Positions 21,417 to 32,600 of a stretch of 64,000 bases of DNA are shown one piece after another. Numbering within the stretch: the stretch's first letter is position 1; each line of letters starts with the position of its first letter. The translations under genes and the position numbers were made by a program. Source of the DNA: Lepidostoma basale (lineage: Eukaryota > Arthropoda > Insecta > Trichoptera > Lepidostomatidae). The stretch covers positions 172,501 to 236,500 of the forward strand of contig JAHDVF020000208.1 of the NCBI GenBank assembly GCA_022606425.2. The letters are read 5' to 3'. The notes beneath the pieces were generated by a model. The model saw only the letters and a list, made by a program, of their open reading frames with translations. It was not told the DNA's origin and ran no database searches.

Positions 21417-22020
21417 AGTAGGGTCAAAGCACCAATGAATGACCGTTTAAGGTTCAGCTTGTACTAAAATCCACATTAAAGGCATTAATTTAATTATTTC
21501 AGTGTACTAAATAAAAGAAAACAATAAAAAACACATTGACTTCTCTAAATTCTCTAACTTTTAAGATTGAAATATGAGTATTACTATTAAAATTAATATT
21601 TCTCTAAAAAAATAGCACAATCACCAGTAAATGACAACTTCAGATTATATTGATACAATACATAGATTTTGTTACATTGTCACATTATGAAACACCCTAA
21701 CATATAAAAATATGTAAATATTCAAAGAATTGCATAAGAAATAATATTAAAAAAAACACTTACCACACTTTTCCTTATAAAAACTACTAACAATCTCAAA
21801 ACAACAACGGGAAGACGCACTTTTTCCGTTTGACAAGGCACAGTTAAAAACTGATAGTTTTGTTTCTTACTAACAGTTGTCTCTGCCTACCTCTTTTGTC
21901 ATAGTTTCTTGGGATTAAAGTTTTTTGACTGGACACATAGCGCAATTCTTATTATATTTTGTTTTATTAACCAACGGTCATTTACTGGGGGGCGGTCAAA
22001 TACTGGTGCTTCGACCCTAG
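21417..22020. mobile_element. Possible non-autonomous DNA element
   Basis: The ends are inverted: AGGGTCAAAGCACCAATGAA at the left and, reversed, AGGGTCGAAGCACCAGTAT at the right. About 600 bp of AT-rich DNA lies between. I see no clear target duplication, so the boundaries are tentative. Confidence 0.4.
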
Positions 22021-22129
22021 TTATTACAAAAAACAGCGTTTTTTTTTTTAGATAATCAAATGATTTTACTGAAATCTCTTGATGGAAGTTCATTTTAAAT
22101 AATAATTAAATAAAACGATGTTTTTTTTA

Positions 22130-22205
22130 ACCACTTCCACTTTTGTCTTTATTTAGACAGCGACCGGTTTCGCCAGGCTCGCTGGCATCGACAGATTGGT
22201 GACAG
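22130..22205 (-). mobile_element. HH5 relative with hammerhead-like core
   Basis: The minus strand has CTGTCGA, an extra T, a GCCAG / CGAGC / CTGGC hairpin, GAAACCGGTC and then GCTG. Stem II is perfect and stem III is an ACCGGT palindrome. The core has T for A6, and stem I does not pair, so it is probably inactive. Confidence 0.5.
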
Positions 22206-22720
22206 CGTTTTTTTTTATTGTAGCAAAGAAAATATTGTAAAACTCATTTAAGGCCGACTTGTTCTTATTTTTTATCCCACGGTCTCCTACTTAAAATTCT
22301 GGGTGCCCATCTGCTCGTTCCTTGTCTAGCGACATGACCTGCTCATTGCCATTTCAATATTACACCCATAACTATGTAAATATTCAACTTGCTAGAATAC
22401 AGATGTAATGAGAACTCCTTCAGCAAACCGAGTAGGCATACAGGTTCCAAATTAGATTATTGGAGTCATTAAGTGACTCGACACTGCATTTTTATTGTTA
22501 TTAGCATAATTACGTATAATTTATGGATAGTTACTTATAGATATATTTTTTAAAGGAGTGGCTTCCTATTTTGGATGAGAGCATCGATAATCGATTAGAA
22601 AGTAACATTTATCTCGCGATGAAATTAAAAGTAAAACGTATAGATGGCGCCTAATATGCCGTTTTATTCATAAAAAATCGCTGAATTGGCATGTTACTCT
22701 AAATATGTCCAACATTTTAA
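22206..22720. other. No recognised feature
   Basis: AT-rich sequence without exon or shared repeat. Confidence 0.5.
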
Positions 22721-22724
22721 ATTC

Positions 22725-22852
22725 TTATTTGGAATGAAGTGCTTTGAGGCATTATGAAATGAAATCACAGACATTTTATAATGCCTTAGACAGGCGAAAA
22801 TATAATGAAACTTCTAGAAAACAGACGTTTTTCATTCGTATTAATGTGATCT
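22725..22852. mobile_element. HH2 element, deleted copy
   Basis: Has TATAATGCCTTAGACAGGCG and the right terminus CTTCTAGAAAACAGACG. The ACATGTC part is missing. Confidence 0.65.
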
Positions 22853-22934
22853 TTTCATCAAAGTTATTAAAATCATATCACTTATTAGTCAGTAGTAGCT
22901 ACGAATTTTTATGAATTAAAACACTGTTTTTTTT

Positions 22935-23112
22935 ACTTTTGAGTTTATTTTTCTCGACATGTTTCGAAGGCGAAGGCTTATGCTAAGGCATTAACATTGT
23001 GGAATTCCATAGTAACATACTTAGGAAATTCAAAATAACTTTGTTTAATCCACTAATTATTTAAAAAAAAAAAAAAAACACCACATTTCGGAGGATACCT
23101 CCATCTTCAGGT
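22935..23112 (-). mobile_element. HH3 and HH4 fragments fused
   Basis: HH3 3' half (22938-22975) runs into an HH4 element (22983-23112). The HH4 core on the minus strand keeps CTGAAGA and the GGAGG/CCTCC hairpin but has lost bases around GAAACATGTC (reads GAAATGTG). Confidence 0.65.
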
Positions 23113-23265
23113 TTCCTAAATGTAATAGTATTTAAAAAAAAATTTAACCATGCATATCTTATCAATATTTTTTTTCGATGTTTTGTAAATTTACCAATAT
23201 TCTGTTAACATGAACATAATGCTCTAACGATTGAATTAATTTATTTTCATTTTCTTTTGTTTCAG

Positions 23266-23325
23266 GACTCTGGGTATTTCATACCTTCTGCTAAGAAAGG
23301 AAAATATATTAAAATAAAAACATGA
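23266..23325 (+). CDS. Candidate terminal exon of unrecognised upstream gene
   Basis: A strong acceptor (TTTTCTTTTGTTTCAG, with CTAACG upstream as a branch-site candidate) opens a 60-base coding end: DSGYFIPSAKKGKYIKIKT then TGA. A basic Lys-rich tail is plausible for a real C-terminus, and the phase joins the exon at 9111-9212. It ends 193 bases before the NAGA start codon on the same strand, so the two genes would be tightly spaced. No consensus AATAAA follows the stop in the gap. I do not recognise the family. Confidence 0.5.
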   Translation, partial: DSGYFIPSAKKGKYIKIKT

Positions 23326-23518
23326 TAGTGATAACTTAATTTAAATACTTACTTACTTTAGAATAACTTTAATTTATTTTCAATATAATTCTACACGAAG
23401 TTGGATAAAATGAACGTGTAAAACGAAAATCAGTTATCGAAAAAATTCCGCGAAACCTTACCGTCACCAAAGTTTGACGCCAAAGTGATTCTAGGATAAT
23501 TTTTCACTACGAACTGAG

Positions 23519-23688
23519 ATGACATCTACCGGGGCGCTGTGGAAGGCGCTAGCGGTTGTGATCCTTGCTACGAATTTAGTGGAGGCGCTTGAAAATGGCT
23601 TGGCCCTGACACCCCCTATGGGGTGGCTTGCTTGGGAACGCTTTCGCTGCAACACAGACTGCAAAAATGACCCCGACAACTGTATAAG
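23519..23688 (+). CDS. NAGA: NAGA exon 1
   Basis: 170 bases: ATG, signal peptide and the first barrel strand ([15 protein letters not shown]), ending in the split codon for S57. The donor is AG followed by GTAAAA. GC-rich codons stand out against the flanking AT-rich DNA. Confidence 0.95.
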
Positions 23689-26600
23689 GTAAAATATATT
23701 TATTCAATTAATACAATTTTCTTCTACTAAAGATCGAAGTGTGGTTATTTTTATTCAAATATGAATCCACAACACAAAGTGAAAGCGAATATCTTTTATG
23801 CATATATCGTCACCCCAGAGCAATAGTGATATAAACCAGTGCCATCTTGACATTATAACAAGCCGTAATGTTCCTTTGATATTGTTTATGGTTTGACTTG
23901 GTGGAGGCCTTGCACTTATTTGAGTCTCCTAGGCCCTAGGAGACTCAAATAAGTGCAAGGCCTCCACCAAGTCAAACCATAAACAATATCAAAGGAACAT
24001 TACGGCTTGTTATAATGTCAAGATGGCACTGGTTTATATCACTATTGCTCTGGGGTGACGATATATGCATAAAATATATTCGCTTTCACTCAAATAAGTG
24101 CAAGGCCTCCACCAAGTCAAACCATAAACAATATCAAAGGAACATTACGGCTTGTCATAATGTCAAAATGGCACTGGTTTATCTCACTATTGCTCTGGGG
24201 TGACGATATGTTAGTAGAAGAAAATCTCAATATTTGAACTGACTACCTAACCATCACGCCGTCTCCCCGAAAGGGTAGCAGAAAGAATGGACTGCCACAC
24301 TTTAACCGACTTTAATCCTTCTCTTTTCGCCCCCGCGAGAGACGCGATATGATGGATTGCGAACCTCATCGCCACCAATAGGCATCTCCCGCGCACACTT
24401 CGATCATCCATTATCCCCCAAAATAAATCTAAAACAAATTATATAAAATACAATGATATAAAATAAAATAACAAAATAAAAATAATTTAGCAAATAACAT
24501 TTGTTTATTGATAAATTATGTAAAACTCAATATTATATAACTAATACCAATAAAAACGTTGGTTTTCAATCAGTTTTATTTTAGTTTATGAAAATAATAC
24601 ATTTCGCCTTTCTAAGGCATAATCAAAATATTTGATAATACTTCAGATAGGCAAAACATGTCATTTCAATAAATAAAAAAACTTACTGAGAACAGGCGTT
24701 TTCATTCGTATTAATTATTAACGTCCATGTCTCGCATCCATAGGTCATCACAGGTAACACACACTGGTCCAACACTTTTGTTTTTATATTTTTTGGCATG
24801 TCCTACTTGAAGATGTTGCCCAGGCATCCAAATGCAGACCAACAGAGCTGTATTCTCCTATCAATCTCCTTGAATTGAGAGTATGTCAAGATAAAGCAGT
24901 GTGGCGTTCCATTCTCCCTACCTATCCCTCGGGGGAAATGGGGTGATGGTTAGTTACAAAAAAATTTCTTGATAGTTCGTTTGATATGAAAAATATGATA
25001 GTACAAACTTTTTTTAAATTAGATTTGTAAAAACTTACGTATTTCATTTATTTGTAATACTCGTATGTAAATATCAATAAAAAGTCAGCTATTTAAATCG
25101 TGACACTTCCATTATATTATTTTAACATCTCTACTATTACATATTTTTCTTAGTTAATGGCTGTCGTTTAGAGATTTATGTATTTTTTTAATTATGTGTA
25201 TTGCAGTAACCACATTCATAATCTCTCTATTCGTTTGAAATAATTACGTGTTGATTTATTCATAATATTACTCAAATCGACGCCATAATTTCAAAATTAC
25301 ATACATTAACATTTATGCTCGTAAAAAATCGTTAATTATATCATCCAAATTACGTTCATTGCATAATTTTTTCGAGCCATCCGGTATCGCTCCCGCCAGA
25401 GCTTTGTCAGTTTTTTTCATTTATACTAACTAACTAAGTTAGTATAAATGAAAAAAAAAAAACTGACAAATTCAAAATATAATAATCCTTGCTGGTGATT
25501 ATCTCAAGGATATTAATTACTATGTAGTTATTTTAAAATTTCTATTTCTATTTTATTAGTTTATTTTAAATTCTACAGAGTTGACTCGGCTATCTACATA
25601 TATGTATTATATATGTTCCGATATTCGCCTTACAGCTGAGGATACCATGGAAAACCTCAACCGGAATATTTAGAGAATAAAAAGATATTCGAAAATGCTT
25701 ATTATATAAGAACAATTGTGTACACTTAATGTAGCTTAAGACTATGTGGTTATTATTTATGTATTATAATATGTATGAATTTGTTATGGTGAATTTGACC
25801 TTCAAAAACTAAGTAAAACAAAACATTAGGTATGTGTAAGTTTTGAAAAAAGAAGTTATGCTACCGCACCCTTGAACATCCGTTCGAAAAGTAGGCCTCA
25901 ACGGCAAACGCACGCTTCTCACTGTTTCAACGCATGATGCCGACTAAACTGTATCGGGACAAAACTTTATACATAGTTTCGCCTCTCAAAAGAGACCACT
26001 AGCGCTCCGTTACGACATCAATCGACTGAATGGCGCGCATATAAAAAAGGAGTTATGCTGTCGCACCCTGTTTATTATAGGTATATACAATATATTGTTT
26101 GCCTACCTCTTCAGTAAGTTATTCAATGTCCATTTGGAAAAATAAAGAATTCGAAATATTTGAAATTAAAATAGGTATGCATCGAATTATAGCGGCGGAT
26201 AGACCATATTATGGAATAGAGTAAACATCTACGGTATCTAGCATTCACACGGGGCTCTTTCAACACAGTTTCACTCATTACAATAATTGTGGACCGCTTC
26301 CTGTTGCGCGGTAAACGAATAGCTAATGAAAATCGAGATTAAAAGGGTACCTCGTACCCGCATCTGCATTGCGAAAGTGGTATTGCTGTAAAATGTAATT
26401 TGTGTCCGTTATGAATTACTCAGAAAGTGAAATCGGGAAGAGTTCGCCTGCACGCATAATATTCACCGATACAATGCTTTAAACTAAACATCTTGATAAT
26501 TTATTTATTTAAGACAGACTGGTCCAGTCTGAACCAGTTTTTCGATGCCAACTAGACTAGCGAAACCAGAGGCTGTCGAAAAAATAAAATAAATGTGGGT

Positions 26601-29600
26601 GTAGTTAATTAAAAAAACATGGCATGATCAAATAAATAAAATATTCCATTGTTTTGGCCGAAACACTATGATACCTATTTTAAGCTGTTAAATTAAATAA
26701 CAATTGTAATTTTTTTACGCATAAAGATTCGAAAAATCACGAAAATTTGACATTTTATATGTTATTGTAACACCTGATGATGTCAACATAGGTTTATGAA
26801 ATAGTTGTCGCGTAAAATAAAATACGATTGTGATACAAAAAACAAATTTATTCAATTTAACAGTTTAAAATCAAATATTGAATGTCGGCCACGCGAGGAG
26901 TCGGAGAAATACACGTGCATGCGTGACACAATGTATGAATGTTGAGGAAGCGAGAGAAGTATTTCAGGAATGAAAATTTCATTCTTTCTGCCAACCCCTT
27001 AGAATACATCGAGGTGGCCAGTTAGTATATAAAATTGTTATTTTTTTAATAAAGATGGGTTTAGACATAATTAAGTTAAACTGTTAATGAATAAACTTTG
27101 TTCTTTGTATCACAATTGTATTTTATTTTACGCGACAGCTGTTTCGTCAACCTATGTTGACATCATCAGGTGTTACAATAATATATCAAATGTCAAATTT
27201 ACGTGATTTTTCGAATCTTTATGTGTATTTGTTTCTATGTCAATTTGATTAATTTCTTTGATATAATTTTGAAGTTCTTGCTGAAATCGAGTTAGGTACC
27301 TTAATATTTTAATGAAAAGAACGGTTAGTTACTATTTATAGGAGAAAATATTAAAGGTGGAAAATATAATAATAAAAATAATAATAATAATAAAACAGTA
27401 ATTAGAAGGAACAATTACACATAGTATAGAGTCAAAAACGATGAAACACAATAAATTAAAAAGGATAAACAATAACAGGAAGTACATAGATTACATTAAT
27501 AGAAAAGGTGACAAAAGTTGAAGGCGTAAAATAAAATAGAATTGTAATACAAAATACAATGTTTATTCATTAACAGTTAAAAATGTTAAGGTATCATAGT
27601 GTTTCGGCCAAAACAATGGACTATTTAATAATTAAGTTAGATAATCCATTGTTTTGGCGGAAACACTTTGATATTTCAACATTATTAACTGTTTAAAAAT
27701 AAGTCGTCATCGTCGAGTCTTACAAGCAACTTGTAAGACCTGGCGATGCTAACATCGGTTAGCGAAACAGCTGTCGCGAGAATATATAGTAAATTGTGAT
27801 ATTTATAACAAAGTTTTTTTTATTTTTAAACAGTTCATAATTATTTATTTCTATTTTTCTTTTTTATGCACTTTGTATACACAACACTTATATTTAAAAA
27901 AATTAATTATGTATACATGCTTCGGACAAACAGTTTGTGTTCAGTAAAGATACATATTTATAAAAATATTATAAAATTGTTGTTGTTTACATGATCTGTC
28001 AGATCTGTCAGAGTGTATAAAAAAGAAAAATAGAAATAAACCATCATAACAACATAAAGTATGGCGTATATAGAAGAAGTTCATAATTAAGTTAAAAAAT
28101 AATGTTTTTAAAATATGAATTATGTTTTTTTATGAAGCTTAGTATCACGACGTTAGCTCAGTGTACCCTAAATATACCATATTTGTACGTTTTTAAGAAG
28201 CAGCATATGTGTACGGATATTTACTTATATAATGACATTTGAAAAAAAACACTAATGAGTGTGATACACCGTTTCTTTAAATGTCACAGACATTTTTCCC
28301 AGCCACTTAATTTTTTTATAAAGTTCACTAGTAGAAACGTAAAATGTACGAAAATTAATAATGAATTATATTACGAATAATTATAAAAAAAAACTAATAC
28401 GTAAGATATAAAAATTGGTTTTAAGGATGTTAAGTTATAAAGCTGTGAAGACTGTTAAATATATATTATTTTCAAAATAGATATTATAAATATTTAGGAT
28501 TGGATAGTGTTAGTGTCAAGGATGTATGAGGCATGAAAAATAGTGACTTGGTGATGAATGTGTCTAAATCTAAAGTGATGGTTTTCGAGAAAGAAGAATG
28601 TATGACGATTTGTGATATAAGTGCGATGGGCGAGAAATTGGAGCAAATTACCGAATTTACGTATCTGGGAAGCATGTTTACAAGAGACGGAAAAATAAGG
28701 GTTGGTGCTGGGAATAAAATAAATGGCTCACTCAGAGTCATTACTGCAAATAGAAATATATCCAGAGAAGCAAAGATGGCAGTACACAATGGAGTTCTAG
28801 TGCCAACCCTCATGTATGGAAGTGAAGCATGGAGCTAGCAAAAAAATGATGAAAGCAGGATAAACGCCGTAGAAATGAGATCACTAGGAAGAATGTGCGG
28901 GAAAACGTTGTATGATAGAATACCGAACGATGAAATAAGAAAGAAATGCAAGGCAGATGACTGCATCATGGATAAAATAATAAAAAGATTCCCTGAGATG
29001 GTTTGGACATATGGAACGAATGGATGAGAGTAGAATGGTTAAAAAGTTGTACACAAGCAGCGTGAGTGGAAAAAGAAGCCGAGGATGTCAGAGGAAAACA
29101 TGGCATGATCAAATTAATCAATTACTAAAAGGCGGTCACATTCGAAGTCGGAATAATCGACGTGCATGGTATGATGTATGAATGTAGAGGATTCCCGAGA
29201 GGTATGCCAGGACAGAGCATTGTAGCGATCCATCCTCTCTGCCTACCCCTCCGGGGAAATGGCGTGATGGTTGGTTGGTTAGTTAGTTATTTATGTTTGT
29301 TTTTATTAGACAATTATATATTATTTTAAATATATCAGCGAATATATCGTTGTATTAATTAGTTTACCTTTTAATAATGCATTTTAACTTTACCGCATTC
29401 TGAAAAAATTCAATACTTTCATAAGGTGTCAAAGATCAACCACATTGAAGTTCGATACTATGTTTTTATGTCAGCGAATACAACACGCCAATCACCTGAC
29501 ATCTAGTCAGGCATCTGTCTACCGTGTCTAATAACAAGTTCTAAGTGAAATTTATACGATTTCGGTGTCAATTCTATAATTGTTGTACAATAATTTTTAA

Positions 29601-32600
29601 TCTATATATTTTATTAAATAAATTATTTTTAATATCATTACTGTTATGATTAATTTATATATTTTTTGTTTCGTTACCCTTCAGTTAATATTTTTTTAAA
29701 GTTAAATAAAAACAAGCAATATCATGTCAAATTTACTAGAAAGCAAAATTTTATAATATTTCATTATACATTATACTTTATTAATATTTGCAATAAATGG
29801 TTGTATATCATATTAATAAACACCTGACAAGGTAGCAATTTTTAATTAATACGAATGAATGTTTTTTAGAAGTTTCATTATATTTTATGCGAATGACATC
29901 TTTCGCCTGTCTAATGTATTACATACCAAATGTTTCTTTTTAATTTCAAAGGACATTTGGTAATGGCTTAGACAGGCGAAACATGTCATTCACATAAAAT
30001 CTAATAAAACTTCTAGAAAATAGACGTTTTCATTCGTATTAATTGTTTAATATGGAGTTAAACATATTTTCTTCTATGTTCGCCATACTTTGTGTTGTAG
30101 ATGTTTTATTTGTCTTTTTCTTTTTTATGTACTTTGTATATACATCACTTACTTTAAATAAAATATCGAAACTGATCATATTTGTAAACAATTTTATAAT
30201 ATTTTAAATATCTTTATAATGTCACTGAGCAAGAACCGGGTTATCCGAAACAGGTTTGACAATAATTTTATTTTTTTAAGTTAGTTTAAATTTTATACCA
30301 CGATTAGTAGATTTTTCGGTTTGTACCTTATTTCCTTCACCATCAAATGAAGTATTAACCAATGTTTGATCAGTTTATAAACTCAAAAGACATTACAAAC
30401 AGCAAAATGTTTAAGGCATCTATTGAGTACAGGTAAATTATTATAAAAATACAACATAATACCAGGAACGCATTAGAGATGGTTCGACATATTAAGTATG
30501 TTTAAAGGTACATTGTCGTATTTGTGTGTACTGCCGGTTGCCACTTATGGCCTCAAAACTATAACACTGTTCAAACAAAGTGCCGAGAACTACGAGTGAC
30601 CTAAAGAGCCATGAAAAGAGCCATGTTAGGAAATAAGCCTTAGAGACAAAGTCAGAAACGATGAGAGAAAAAACAATGTCACTGACAACATCTACCGTGT
30701 AGCTAGTCTAAAATGGCATTTCACAGGTCACGTAGCCAGAAGCACGGATGAAAATTTGACAAAAAGGCTGCTGACTTGGAGTCCATGGACCGCAAAGAGA
30801 AGTGCAAGGCGATCGCAACTATGGTGGAAGAATGACCTGAACCGACACATCGGCATAACCAGGATACAGTCTACGCATGAGTGGCGTGAAAAGGGATGGA
30901 AGAGGCCTTAGACCAGAAGTGAACGGGAACGGGTCAAAAAGGAGAATAAGATACATATATTAATCGACACAATATGTGAATTTTGATGAAGTGATCGAAG
31001 CGTGTCAGGAAAAAAACGGCGTGGCTTATCTCTTCACTGCAGAGACGGCATAATGGTTGGTTAGTTACATATACCCGGACATTGAAATAAAATGCAGAAT
31101 TAATGTTGCACGAGCTGCATTTAATAAAATGAGAACCTTCTTGGTAAATAAACAAACAGTAACACCTGATGATGCCAACATCGGTTGGCGAAACAGCTGT
31201 CGCGATACTTTCAGTGAAAAAAAGAAATTGTGATATTACTCGTATGATATTGTTTTAAATTTTAACAGTAATAATGTTGAAGTATCATAGTGTTTCGGAC
31301 AAAACAATGGACTATTTGAGAAAAACTTACTTTAAACTGAAAGAAAATAAAAAAAAATTGTTCCTTACATTAAAGAAGAAGAATAATTATAACAAACATT
31401 AAATATTACTTTTTCATCTTCTTCTCCTTTAAGACCTTTGGTCTGTTCCTGTAGTCAGGCTGACCTCTCTTGGGAAGCTGACTCCCAGCTATTCCTCCAT
31501 CTTTTTGGAGGTCTGGAGGACGGTAGTCAACAGGAATCTGATGCGCCACAACGTGTGGGATTCTGGAGGGATCTCCAGCGCTGTCGTCTCATCTTACGAT
31601 ATCTTCCACCTTGCAGATTTCGCGGATAGCCGTGTTCCTCACCCAAACATTCGTGCTATTGTCCTCAGAGTCCGCATCTCTGCCACCCGCACCCGCCTTT
31701 TTCTTGTGGTATCCGCTCTGGTCTCAATGCTATATGTCAGCATAGGCCTTATGCAGGTTTTAAATGTTACAATCATTTAATATTTAAAAAAAAAACTTTA
31801 ATATTTAGTAGGCAAAAAACTAATATATTTAAAAGGCATACACAATGGAGTTCTAGTGCCAACCCTCATGTATGGAAGTGAAGCTTGGAGCTGGCAAAAT
31901 AACGATGAAAGCAGGATGAACGCTGTAGAGTATGAGATCACTAAAAAGAATATGCGGGAAAACGTTATGTGATAGAATACCGAACGATGAAATAAGAAAG
32001 AAATATAAGGCAGATGACTGCATCATGGATAAAATTAAAAAAGGATCCCTGAGATGTTTTGGACATATGAAACGAATGGATGAGAGTTGAATGGTTAAAA
32101 AGTTGTACACAAGCAGCGTGAGTGGAAAAAGATGACCAAATTAATCAATTACTAAAAGGCGGCCACATTCGAAGTCGGAATAATCGACGTGCGTGCATGG
32201 TACGATGTATGAATGTAGAGGAATCCCGAGAGGTATGCCAGGACAGAGCATTGTGGCGATCCATCCTCTCTGCCTGCCCCTCCGGAGAAATGGCATGATG
32301 GTTAGTTAGTAAGTTTAGCAATACATCAGAATTATAATGAAATAATAATTATTGTTTAAGTTAGGAATCTCACATATTCTTTTAGATATTGAGATATTAT
32401 TAAAATGGCATTGAGGCTATCATTTAAACCATAATTTAATTAATTAAGTATCAATTTCAAGAAACGAAAGTATAATGGCAGAGAAGCGATCTTATTATAA
32501 TAGAAATTTAAATTAATAATCACCTCATGGAAGATTGTGTGAAGTACGTAGTAATTACTTTCGAACGTTTAACTTTTTGTTTATTTTTGCTTGAGCAATG

